A stretch of DNA of 64,000 bases from Micromonospora sp. WMMD1102 (GTDB lineage: Bacteria > Actinomycetota > Actinomycetes > Mycobacteriales > Micromonosporaceae): assembly GCF_029626265.1 (NCBI RefSeq), contig NZ_JARUBN010000001.1, positions 1-64,000 of the forward strand, given 5' to 3'. Shown piece by piece: positions 55,591-64,000 of this stretch. Below the pieces are notes generated by a model. The model was not told the DNA's origin, did no database searches, and worked only from the letters and a program-made list of their open reading frames with translations. A program made the position numbers and the translations under genes. Position 1 is the stretch's first letter, and each line of letters opens with the position of its first letter.

Positions 55591-56331
55591 ATGACAAGGA
55601 AGCCAGACACCCCGTGCGCCGGCTGCGGCAAGCTGTTGTACACGGCGCAAGGCTCGCTGCCCGCCGGTAAGCGACGCTGCCAGAAGTGCCGAGGTGCCGG
55701 CGCTGCGGGACGGCCCGGGAAGCCGGGCAATCTTCCCGGCCGTCACGGAACGGCGTGGCGAAAGCTGCGCAGGCAGGTCATCGCCGAAGAGACGAACTGC
55801 TTCCGGTGCACCGGCCCGGTCGACAAGGCGCTGAGGTTCCCACACCCCGATTCGCCGAGCGTTGACCATGTGGTGGACGTCGCGGCCGGCGGCGCGCCGC
55901 TGGACCGAGCGAACGTCCGGCTGGCGCACTTCGGGTGTAACTCGGCGGACGGCGCGACGAAGCGACGCCGGACCGATGGTGAGCGAGTTCGTGGCTTGTC
56001 CCCAGCCCGAGCGAGAGAGGCACTCATGGCGGCGAACAGGGTGGACGCAGACGAGACGCGGACTTTCCTGGCGCGCATCCGCGACAAGCTGGCCACCGAG
56101 ATGGAGGCGGCGAGCGGTCGCGACTCCGTGGTAATCGCGAAGGAGCTGCGCGCGGTCGTTGCGGCCATCGCCGAGCTGGAAGCACCGACCGCCGAGCCGG
56201 ATGCGCCGGAGCCCGACGGGGAGGTGGCCACCGGTGACCCCGTCGACCAGCTCCGCGCTCGCCGCGAGAAGAGGCGCGCAGACGCCGCGGATAGCGAACT
56301 ACCCGCCGTACACGAGCAGCTCGGCGGCTGA
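55591..56331 (+). CDS. HNH-small terminase fusion (second copy of 7587..8327)
   Basis: Same gene as 7587..8327; the internal ATG is at 56026. Confidence 0.7.
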   Translation: MTRKPDTPCAGCGKLLYTAQGSLPAGKRRCQKCRGAGAAGRPGKPGNLPGRHGTAWRKLRRQVIAEETNCFRCTGPVDKALRFPHPDSPSVDHVVDVAAGGAPLDRANVRLAHFGCNSADGATKRRRTDGERVRGLSPARAREALMAANRVDADETRTFLARIRDKLATEMEAASGRDSVVIAKELRAVVAAIAELEAPTAEPDAPEPDGEVATGDPVDQLRARREKRRADAADSELPAVHEQLGG

Positions 56332-57787
56332 GGCGATCGAACTCGCCGAGTCCGCCGGCCTGCGCCTGGACGACTGGCAGCGGTACGTGCTCCAGCACGG
56401 CCTCGGCGAGCACCGAGGCCGGTGGGCCGCGACCCGGGTCGGTTGCTGGGTGCCGCGCCAGAACGGCAAGGGCGGCATCATCGAGGCGCTGGAGCTGTTC
56501 TGGCTGTTCCTGGCCGGTGAGCGGCTGATCCTGCACAGCGCGCACGAGTACAAGACCGCACAGGAGGGTTTCCTCCGCCTCAAGGAGCTGATCGAGCGCT
56601 GTCCGGACCTGGACGCCAAGGTGGACCGGTACTGGCAGGCGAACGGCGAACAGGGCATCTCGCTGACCCGGAAGGCCGGTGGGGCGCGGCTGCGATTCGT
56701 GGCCCGGTCGCGGACGTCTGGCCGAGGCTTCTCCGGGGACAAGAACATCCTGGACGAGGGCCAGGAGCTGACCGAACAGCAAATCGCGGCCCTGATGCCG
56801 ACGATCTCGGCCCGGCCGGACCCGCAGATCTGGTTCTTCGGTACACCGCCGGAGCTGCCCGACGCCTGGGCGTACCGCCTGAAGGCGGACGGCGAGGCAG
56901 GTAGGCCGCGGCTGGCGTGGTTCGACTGGGGCGCCGACCTCGATCTGGACAACCCAGTGGACCGGCTCCGGCTGGACGACCGGGATCTCTGGTACGCAAC
57001 GAATCCGGCGATGGGCATCCGAATCCTCGAGGCCACCGTCGAAGACGAGCGGGCCGAGTCGGGCCTGGGCGAGAAGTTCGCGCACGAGCGGCTCGGCGTA
57101 TGGTTGCCGGCCGCCGTGCCGGGTGCGGTGCTCGACCCGGCGATGTGGTCGAAAATGCTGGACCGGGAGTCGCGCCGCGGCGACGGCGAGCCGGTGATGC
57201 TGGCCTTCGACGTGACGCCTCTGCGGGACCACGCGACGATCGGCCTGTACGCGCTGCGGGACGACGGCCGGGAGCACATGCAGCTCATCGACCACCGACC
57301 CGGGACGGACTGGCTGGTGCCGCGGCTGGTGGAGCTGCGCGAGGTACTCGACCCGATCGGCATCGCGTACGACCAGAAGAACGGCGCGCACACGTTCCTG
57401 CCCGACCTGCGAGAGCACGGCATCGAACGGCCGCAGGACCGCGAGGAATGGGACCAGGATCCGAAGCGCGGTGACCTGTTGGAGCTGGACACCGCCGCTG
57501 CGGTTGATGCGGTCGGCCAGTTCATCGACGGCTTCCGGGCACCCCCGATCGAGATCGACGGAACGGCGGTGCCGCGGATGGCACACCTCGGACAGGAGCC
57601 GCTCGACGTGGCGGTGCGCGGCGCGGTGGCCCGCCCGATTGGCGACGCGGGCCAAATCGGGTGGGGCCGGCGGGCGTCCGAGGTGGATATCGGGCCGCTG
57701 TGCGCGGTGACCGAAGCTCGGTACGGCTACCGGCTCTGGGTGGACGTCGTTCTGGGCGACTACGACGTGGCTGACAGCGTCTTCTGA
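56234..57787 (+). CDS. Terminase large subunit (second copy of 8230..9783)
   Basis: Same gene as 8230..9783. Confidence 0.93.
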   Translation: MTPSTSSALAARRGAQTPRIANYPPYTSSSAAEAIELAESAGLRLDDWQRYVLQHGLGEHRGRWAATRVGCWVPRQNGKGGIIEALELFWLFLAGERLILHSAHEYKTAQEGFLRLKELIERCPDLDAKVDRYWQANGEQGISLTRKAGGARLRFVARSRTSGRGFSGDKNILDEGQELTEQQIAALMPTISARPDPQIWFFGTPPELPDAWAYRLKADGEAGRPRLAWFDWGADLDLDNPVDRLRLDDRDLWYATNPAMGIRILEATVEDERAESGLGEKFAHERLGVWLPAAVPGAVLDPAMWSKMLDRESRRGDGEPVMLAFDVTPLRDHATIGLYALRDDGREHMQLIDHRPGTDWLVPRLVELREVLDPIGIAYDQKNGAHTFLPDLREHGIERPQDREEWDQDPKRGDLLELDTAAAVDAVGQFIDGFRAPPIEIDGTAVPRMAHLGQEPLDVAVRGAVARPIGDAGQIGWGRRASEVDIGPLCAVTEARYGYRLWVDVVLGDYDVADSVF

Positions 57788-57798
57788 GGGGAGGCACG

Positions 57799-58050
57799 GT
57801 GAACAGGATCGCTACGACTCTCCTTGACCTTGCGGGCTTGCTGCTGGTGGCTGCCGGCGCGTACTACCTCGCCGAGCCGGCGATGGGCCGCGCGGCGCTG
57901 CTGGTGGCCGGCGGCGTGCTGCTCGGCGGGTCGCAGCTGGCGGCCCGGTTCGCCGAGTCGCGCCCCGGGGCAATGGATGGCCATTTCGGCGAGCGGCTGC
58001 GCGAGTTCGTCGCGCGGTGGACGCGCCGGCACCGTGAGGACGTGACGTGA
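57799..58050 (+). CDS. Two-span membrane protein (second copy of 9795..10046)
   Basis: Same gene as 9795..10046. Confidence 0.65.
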   Translation: MNRIATTLLDLAGLLLVAAGAYYLAEPAMGRAALLVAGGVLLGGSQLAARFAESRPGAMDGHFGERLREFVARWTRRHREDVT

Positions 58051-59303
58051 GCCTGTTCCGCCGCGAGAAGCGGCACGCGACGATCGCGCCCGCCGATCAG
58101 CTCATCCCTGGCCGCTCCGGCGGCAAGCGTGGCGCCGTCCAGGTCACGAACGACACGGCGCTGCGCCACAGCGCGGTATGGGCCTGCCTGCGACTGCGGG
58201 CGGACCTGATGTCCACGTTTCCGGTGGACACGTACCGGAAGGTCGCGGGCCAGCAGGTTGAGGTGCCGAAGCCGCCGGTACTGGTGGCGCCGGGCGGCGA
58301 GCGGTGGGACTACGTGGACTGGATGTACGCCAGCCAGTTCGATCTCGACCGCGCAGGCAACACGCTCGGCCTGATCGTCGAGCGGAACGCGCTCGGCCTG
58401 CCGGCCCGGATCGAGTTGCAGCCGATTGAGGTGTGCTCGGTGACGCAGAAGCGGGACACCGGCGCCCTGGTCTACCGACTCGACGGCAGGGAGTACGGTC
58501 CCGAACAGGTCTGGCACGAGCGTCAATTCGTGGTGGCCGGACTACCGGTGGGGTTGTCCCCGATCGCGTACGCAGCCTGGACGATCGGCGAGTACCTGTC
58601 GATCCAGCAGTTCGCGCTGGACTGGTTCGGCGGCGGCGGCGTGCCGAAGGCCCGGATGAAGAACGTGGCGAAGACGATCGACCGAAACCAGGCACAGCAG
58701 GTCAAGGACGTATACCAGGCGAGCGTCGCCAACGGCGACCTGTTCGTGCACGGGTCTGACTGGGAGTTCAGCTTCCTGCAGGCACAGAACGTCGGCATGG
58801 AGTGGATCGACGGCAAGCGGTACGGGCTGGCGGACATCTCGCGTTTCCTCGGCGCGCCGGTCGACCTGATCGAGGCGGCCATCAGTGCCCCCGGGTCAAT
58901 CACCTATCAGTCGGCGTTGCAGCGGAACCTGCAGTTCCTGGTGATGCACCTCGGGCCGGCGGTGGCTCGGCGCGAGAAGAACCTGAACAAACTGCTGCCC
59001 GCACCCCGGTTCGTGAAGCTGAACACCAATGCCCTACTGCGGATGGACCCGCAGACGCAGGCGAAGGTCATCACGGAGCGGATCAACAACCGAACGTTGG
59101 CCCCGAGCGAGGCCCGCGCCTTCTACGACAAGCCGCCGCTGACACCCGAACAGGAAGCCGAGTTCGATCGCTTGTTCGGTGCGCCCCGAAGTGCGATGTC
59201 AGAGGCGGCGACCCGGGCGACGGCCGGCTGGCCGTGGGAGCAAGTCAACCCGCTCAGCGCGGCCCCGTACCCGTACCCGGACCCGAGTGAGGTGGGACAG
59301 TGA
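58047..59303 (+). CDS. Portal protein (second copy of 10043..11299)
   Basis: Same gene as 10043..11299. Confidence 0.92.
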   Translation: MSLFRREKRHATIAPADQLIPGRSGGKRGAVQVTNDTALRHSAVWACLRLRADLMSTFPVDTYRKVAGQQVEVPKPPVLVAPGGERWDYVDWMYASQFDLDRAGNTLGLIVERNALGLPARIELQPIEVCSVTQKRDTGALVYRLDGREYGPEQVWHERQFVVAGLPVGLSPIAYAAWTIGEYLSIQQFALDWFGGGGVPKARMKNVAKTIDRNQAQQVKDVYQASVANGDLFVHGSDWEFSFLQAQNVGMEWIDGKRYGLADISRFLGAPVDLIEAAISAPGSITYQSALQRNLQFLVMHLGPAVARREKNLNKLLPAPRFVKLNTNALLRMDPQTQAKVITERINNRTLAPSEARAFYDKPPLTPEQEAEFDRLFGAPRSAMSEAATRATAGWPWEQVNPLSAAPYPYPDPSEVGQ

Positions 59304-60889
59304 CCAGCATTCACGTTCGGCGGCTGCAGAGCCGGGTCGAGCGCACTGCGGCGCGGCTTGTCGATCTGGCCGAGCGTGAGCGGCTGTCGGTGGCGGATCT
59401 GGCTGGCGCCCGGCTGCCCTGGTATGCCGTGCGCAACCAGGCCGGTAACGAGGACGGCGACGGCGATGGCTTCGCCACGGTCTTCATCTTCGATGAAATC
59501 GGCGGGTCGCTCGGGGTCACCGCGAAGCAGTTCGTGGCCGAGTTGGAGGAGATCACCGCACCGGTGATCCGGCTACGGATCAACTCCCCGGGCGGGTCGG
59601 TATTCGACGCGATCGCCATCTACAACGCGCTGAAGCACCACCCGGCGCGCGTCGAGGTGTACGTGGACTCGCTGGCCGCGTCGGCAGCCTCGGTGATCGC
59701 CACTGCTGGTGACGAGGTCATCATGATGCCCGGCTCGCAGTTGATGATCCACGACGCTTCGGCGCTGGAGGACGGCAACGCCGAGGACCACGGCAAGATG
59801 CAGACGTTCCTCGATCGGCAGTCGGAAAACATCGCCGACCTGTACCAGATGAAGGGCGGCGGCACTCTCGCCGAGTGGCGCGATCTGATGAAGGCCGAGA
59901 CGTGGATGTTCGCCCGCGAGGCCGTCCAGATGGGCCTCGCCGACCGGATATCGGAGTACGGGCCGGTCTCCGGTGACGCCGACCTCGAAGAGCGCATGCA
60001 GCGCCGCCACGATCTGGGCTACTACCGGTACGCCGGCCGCCGGGCGGCCCCTGCGCCAACCTCGCATCGGATCGCCATCAGCACCGATGGCGCCCGGACG
60101 TCGGCGCGCGACAGCTCCAGTGACGGCGAGCGTCGGCTCGCCGCGCAGCAACGGGCAGCCGCCGGGCCACGGCGGCGCGGTGCGGAGCAGTCGTCGGCGC
60201 GGATGGCCGCGTTCCCGGCCACCCTGCGAGCCGAGCTGGTCGAGCACGGTGGTCAGCAGCGGTACCACGTCACCGGGCACGCCTCCGTCGTCGAGACGCC
60301 GTACGAGATGTGGGACGCCCACGGCCCGTACATGGAGGTCATCGACGCCCGGGCGTTCGACCGCACCCTGGCCGCCGGGCCCGACGTGGCGTTTCTGGTC
60401 AACCACCGTGGCGTGACGATGGCCCGCACCACGAACGGCAGTCTCAAGCTCTCCATGGACGGCGTCGGGCTGGCCGTGGAGGCGTGGCTCAACCCGAAGC
60501 GGCAGGACGTCACCGACCTGGTCGTGGCGATCCAGGACCGCGACATCACCGAGATGAGCTTCGCGTTCATGCTCGGCGACGGCGGCGGCAAGTGGTCCTC
60601 GGATTTCAGTGAATTCCGGGTCACCGACGCCGATATCGACCGCGGCGACGTGTCCGCCGTCAACTACGGCGCCAACCCGTACACCGACGTGGCGGCCCGC
60701 GCCCGCGAAGTTCTCGCTGACCTGGATCACCTACCGGCCGGTGCCGCTCGCGCCGCCATGGCGCGGTTGAAGCTCCGCGCCGACCTGACTCCCGCAACTC
60801 CCCCCGCTGCGCCCGTTCGGGCTGTCGATGCGGGCGATTCGGCGGGCCGCAGCCTCGTGCACGTCGCGGCGCTGCTCGACGAGGACTGA
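59300..60889 (+). CDS. Dual ClpP/S78 maturation protease (second copy of 11296..12885)
   Basis: Same gene as 11296..12885; the leader direct repeats follow at 60891..60956. Confidence 0.85.
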   Translation: MTSIHVRRLQSRVERTAARLVDLAERERLSVADLAGARLPWYAVRNQAGNEDGDGDGFATVFIFDEIGGSLGVTAKQFVAELEEITAPVIRLRINSPGGSVFDAIAIYNALKHHPARVEVYVDSLAASAASVIATAGDEVIMMPGSQLMIHDASALEDGNAEDHGKMQTFLDRQSENIADLYQMKGGGTLAEWRDLMKAETWMFAREAVQMGLADRISEYGPVSGDADLEERMQRRHDLGYYRYAGRRAAPAPTSHRIAISTDGARTSARDSSSDGERRLAAQQRAAAGPRRRGAEQSSARMAAFPATLRAELVEHGGQQRYHVTGHASVVETPYEMWDAHGPYMEVIDARAFDRTLAAGPDVAFLVNHRGVTMARTTNGSLKLSMDGVGLAVEAWLNPKRQDVTDLVVAIQDRDITEMSFAFMLGDGGGKWSSDFSEFRVTDADIDRGDVSAVNYGANPYTDVAARAREVLADLDHLPAGAARAAMARLKLRADLTPATPPAAPVRAVDAGDSAGRSLVHVAALLDED

Positions 60890-61054
60890 TCCGGCACTCA
60901 GACCGGGCCTCACTGCACCATCCAACTCACGCGCACACCGGCCGGCACTCAGACCGCGCCGATGGCTGCACGCACGCTCGCCGACGGTCAGATCGGTAGC
61001 GCACGACAGCGCACGCGGAGGCAATCCCCAACCGCTGCGACCGAAGGAAAATCG

Positions 61055-62476
61055 ATGACTCTCGACGAGCTGATTCTCTCCATTGAGGTGGAGAGGGAGC
61101 AGGCCACCAAGAAGCGCGACCGCGCGGTGGCCGAGGTGAAGACGATCCTGGCGAAGGCCCGCAACGAGGGCCGCGCCAACCTCACGGAGGAGGAGGACGC
61201 CGACTGCCAGACGGCGTTCAAGCGCCGCGACCAGGCCAAGGCCGAACTCGCCGGCATCGAGCAGAAGCTCGACAACGCCCAGCGGGCGAAGGCGGCCGAG
61301 GAGGAGGTCGAGATCGGCCTGCTGGAGCGCCGCGCCGACCCGAAGACCGCCTCGGCGAAGCCGGCGTACGACCGGGTGGCCCGGATCGGCACCGAGGAGC
61401 GCACCTACCACCGCGGCAACACCCGCGGCGGTGGCCCGTTCATCCGCGACGTGGTCAACCAGTTCCTGTACCGGGACCTGGAGGCCGAGCAGCGACTTGC
61501 CCGGCACATGCAGGAAGAGCGGGTCGAGCGCGGCCAGTACCTGGAGCGGGCGGTCGGCACCGGCGCGTTCGCCGGCCTGACCGTGCCGGCCTACCTCACC
61601 GAGCTGTACGCCCCGGCGGTGGCCGCGCGTCGGCCGTTCGCGGACGCGATGACGAAGCTGGACCTGCCGCCGTCGGGCATGACGGTGAACATCTCCCGCA
61701 TCACCACCGCCTCGGGCACCGCCCTGCAGTCCTCGGAGAACAGCGCCGTCCAGGAGACGAACATGGACGACACGCTGCTGACCGAGAACGTGCAGACCGC
61801 GGCCGGCCAGCAGACGCTGTCCCGCCAGGCGATCGACCGGGGCACCGGCATCGAGGACGTCGTGATGCGCGACCTGCAGCGCCGGTACGCGACCACGCTC
61901 GACTCGACGATCATCAACCAGGCCACCACCGGCCTGACGAACATCGCGACGGGCATCACGACCGACGACACCACCCCGACCGCCGCCGAGCTGTACCCGA
62001 AGATCCTGCAGGGCGCGTCGGCGTCGGAGGCGGCGCTGCTCGGCCAGGCCGACCCGGACCTGGTGCTGATGCACCCCCGGCGCTGGTACTGGTTCCAGGC
62101 GGCGCTGACGACCTCGTGGCCGCTGATCGGTCAGCCCGGCATCGCCACCCAGCAGGGTGGTGTGAACTACGGCGAGATCTACGGCTCCGGCTTCCGCGGC
62201 CTGCTGCCGAACGGCATGCCGGTCGTGGCCGACGCCAACGTGCCGACGAACCTGGGCGGCGCCACCAACCAGGACGAGATCTACGTGGTGCCGCGTGACG
62301 AGTCGTTCCTGTGGGAGGACCCGGGCGCGCCGCAGTTCATTCGGGCCGAGCAGGCGGCGGCGGCGAACCTCGGCGTCCTGCTGGTGTTGTACGGCTACTT
62401 CGCGTACACGATGCGCCGGTACAGCAACTCGCACCAGAAGTTGTCCGGCACCGCGCTGGTCACGCCGAGCTTCTGA
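61055..62476 (+). CDS. Major capsid protein (second copy of 13051..14472)
   Basis: Same gene as 13051..14472. Confidence 0.92.
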   Translation: MTLDELILSIEVEREQATKKRDRAVAEVKTILAKARNEGRANLTEEEDADCQTAFKRRDQAKAELAGIEQKLDNAQRAKAAEEEVEIGLLERRADPKTASAKPAYDRVARIGTEERTYHRGNTRGGGPFIRDVVNQFLYRDLEAEQRLARHMQEERVERGQYLERAVGTGAFAGLTVPAYLTELYAPAVAARRPFADAMTKLDLPPSGMTVNISRITTASGTALQSSENSAVQETNMDDTLLTENVQTAAGQQTLSRQAIDRGTGIEDVVMRDLQRRYATTLDSTIINQATTGLTNIATGITTDDTTPTAAELYPKILQGASASEAALLGQADPDLVLMHPRRWYWFQAALTTSWPLIGQPGIATQQGGVNYGEIYGSGFRGLLPNGMPVVADANVPTNLGGATNQDEIYVVPRDESFLWEDPGAPQFIRAEQAAAANLGVLLVLYGYFAYTMRRYSNSHQKLSGTALVTPSF

Positions 62477-62483
62477 GCATCCG

Positions 62484-63032
62484 ATGAGGCTGATCCGCTC
62501 GTTCCCGACGACCGTGCCGCCCGGCCGGGCCCATGTGGTCGACGGGATCGAGCGGCTGCTTCTGGAGCGGTACGACTACACCCCGCTCGGCGACATCGAC
62601 GACGACGTGCTGCTCATCGAGTGGGACCTCGCCGTCGGCCAGGAGCAGCTCCTGGCGTTCGCCGAGCGGGCCGCCGGCCAGTCCGAAGACGTGCTGGTCG
62701 CGCCGTACCGGTTGTATGCCGGCAACTACACCTCCCGAAGCCTTCGGGAGACGGTGTGGGCGCACCGGAGGTGGCCGGACTACCGGCATGTGGCGACCGG
62801 CGACCCGGTTTGCAACATCTTCGGCTTCGGCCTGACCTACCTGCCCCGCAAACTCGTGCGCGGCTACCTCGACGCCCGTGCCGCCGCATCCGACGGCAAC
62901 ACGTGGGGTTTCAGCGACGGGAGCTTCTCCGGCTGGCACCACCGCTGCGTGAAGCCCAATGTGCCGATCGCCTGGGACGTCCAGCCGGTGCATCTGAACT
63001 ACCAGCTGCCATTCCGACGGGAAGGAACCTGA
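62484..63032 (+). CDS. GT-A-like protein (second copy of 14480..15028)
   Basis: Same gene as 14480..15028. Confidence 0.5.
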   Translation: MRLIRSFPTTVPPGRAHVVDGIERLLLERYDYTPLGDIDDDVLLIEWDLAVGQEQLLAFAERAAGQSEDVLVAPYRLYAGNYTSRSLRETVWAHRRWPDYRHVATGDPVCNIFGFGLTYLPRKLVRGYLDARAAASDGNTWGFSDGSFSGWHHRCVKPNVPIAWDVQPVHLNYQLPFRREGT

Positions 63033-63292
63033 TGAGCACCGAAGACACCGTGCCGGCCGCCGGCACCGACGTCGACTCGCGGAAGCGGGCGCTGAAGATT
63101 CAGCTCGCCACAGCCGAGGCCACCGGCGACGGCCCCGCCGCGCGGCGGCTGCGCGGCCAGCTCGACGCGCTCGGCCGCGAGGTGGCGGCGAAGGACCGCG
63201 AGGCGGCGGCGCAGACCGAACCGGAGACGGCGACTTCCGCCCCGACCGGCCGTACCACGGGTCCGGCGAAGAGCACCACGGCGAGCAAGTAG
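63032..63292 (+). CDS. Small head-region protein (second copy of 15028..15288)
   Basis: Same gene as 15028..15288; the hairpin follows at 63309..63340. Confidence 0.55.
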   Translation: MSTEDTVPAAGTDVDSRKRALKIQLATAEATGDGPAARRLRGQLDALGREVAAKDREAAAQTEPETATSAPTGRTTGPAKSTTASK

Positions 63293-63377
63293 CCCACCCC
63301 CGCGCGATGGGGCCCGAACCCGGCCGACCGGGCGGGCCCCGTGGCGCATCTACCCCCACCTACCACCCGAGGTGCCC

Positions 63378-64000
63378 ATGCAAGCCCGTACCCACTGCGG
63401 CGGCTGCGGTGCCGCCGACCTGATGCCGTTCCTGGATCTCGGCAGCACCCCGCTGGCCGACGCCTTCCCGTTCACCGCGGACACCGTTCAGCAGACCTAC
63501 CCGCTGCGGGTCGCGGTGTGCCCGGCGTGCTGGCTGGTGCAGCTCCTGGACGTGGTGCCCGACGGCGAGCTTTACGGCGCCGACTACGGCTTCTACAGCT
63601 CGACCTCGCCGAGCATCCGCGTGTACGACGCCGAGTTCGCCCGGTGGGCGCTGGCCCGGTTCCCAAACGAGATCAAGCGCGGCGTGGTGGAGGTGGCGTG
63701 CAACGACGGTTCGCTGCTCCAGCACTTCGCGGCGGCTACATCCGGCCCCGTCTGGGGCGTCGAGCCGGCGCTCGGCCCGTACGAGGCGGCAACCGCCCGG
63801 GGCCTGAACGTGCTCGGCGAGCCGTTCCGCCGCATCGTTGCGGAGAGCCACGTGGACGAGTTCGGTTCCGGCGGTCTGGTGATCGCGAAGAACGTTGCCG
63901 CGCACGTCGCCGACCTGCCCGACTTCCTCGCCGGGATCGCGCACCTCATCGGCGACGACGGCGCGGCGGTCATCGAGGTCCAGGACGTCGCCGCGCTGCT
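63378..64000 (+). CDS. Sugar C-methyltransferase, 5' part (second copy of 15374..16594)
   Basis: Cut by the window end after about 207 codons; the full gene is at 15374..16594. The zinc Cys and SAM motif are present, and the YHEH signature lies beyond the edge. Confidence 0.85.
   Translation, partial: MQARTHCGGCGAADLMPFLDLGSTPLADAFPFTADTVQQTYPLRVAVCPACWLVQLLDVVPDGELYGADYGFYSSTSPSIRVYDAEFARWALARFPNEIKRGVVEVACNDGSLLQHFAAATSGPVWGVEPALGPYEAATARGLNVLGEPFRRIVAESHVDEFGSGGLVIAKNVAAHVADLPDFLAGIAHLIGDDGAAVIEVQDVAAL

Larger units (their letters stand above)
48005..64000. repeat. Second copy of the wrapped segment
   Basis: This is the repeat of positions 1..15996. Genes listed here are the same genes as in the first copy and should not be counted as paralogues. 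The window ends inside the sugar C-methyltransferase. Confidence 0.95.

Noticed and set aside
48005..64000. Duplicated late genes or a tandem prophage
   Set aside because: The repeat is exact as far as checked and begins inside a gene that reads across the join, so it is better explained by a circular molecule written past its origin.

Overview
The window holds about one and a third copies of a single 48,004-bp genome of a temperate, long-tailed (siphovirus-type) actinobacterial phage. Everything from 48005 to 64000 repeats 1 to 15996, and a gene (47704..48027) reads straight across the join. The sequence is therefore best read as a circular genome, or circular assembly, written past its start point, not as two neighbouring prophages. 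Very high G+C, many GTG starts, GTGA/ATGA stop-start overlaps and a WhiB-type iron-sulfur regulator point to an actinobacterial host. The small XRE/TPR-associated genes make Micromonosporaceae or Streptomycetaceae plausible, but the genus cannot be fixed from the sequence.

Layout of one genome unit. (1) 35.9-48.0 kb, continuing at 1-6.3 kb, + strand: early region. It starts with a MerR/Xis-like protein and runs through small membrane proteins and several unknowns. It then carries a YqaJ-type exonuclease, RecT and a RuvC-like resolvase (recombination), a Mom-like acyltransferase and a D12-class adenine methyltransferase (candidate DNA modification), and a DUF5131 protein. It ends with a ParB-DUF4326 fusion, a replication-initiator-like protein holding a candidate origin, and WhiB. 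(2) 6.5-14.5 kb, + strand: GIY-YIG-like and HNH nucleases, an HNH/small-terminase fusion, large terminase, portal, a fused ClpP-like plus S78-type maturation protease, and the HK97-type capsid. (3) 14.5-21.5 kb: head-tail joining and tail-tube genes interleaved with a sugar cassette: a GT-A-like protein, a sugar C-methyltransferase, GDP-mannose 4,6-dehydratase, a GT2 glycosyltransferase, a DUF4082 protein and a CgeB-like glycosyltransferase. (4) 21.5-28.8 kb: tail genes, including chaperones with a canonical -1 slippery site, a short tape measure and a 1134-residue tail-tip protein. (5) 28.8-30.7 kb: lysis genes. (6) 30.9-35.9 kb, - strand: lysogeny and cargo region with a solitary Phd-type antitoxin and its palindromic operators, three small host-like genes, an XRE-TPR regulator, a tyrosine integrase, a small membrane protein and the repressor.

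How it works together: the divergent repressor/xis promoters at 35.89-35.99 kb carry three copies of a 15-bp site and form the lysis-lysogeny switch, with the + strand transcript apparently leaderless. The early genes recombine, modify and replicate DNA. The late genes package DNA and build the virion. The sugar genes inside the head-tail cluster most simply encode synthesis of a modified, C-methylated 6-deoxy-sugar and its transfer to virion proteins. That cassette is the best candidate here for a little-described system.
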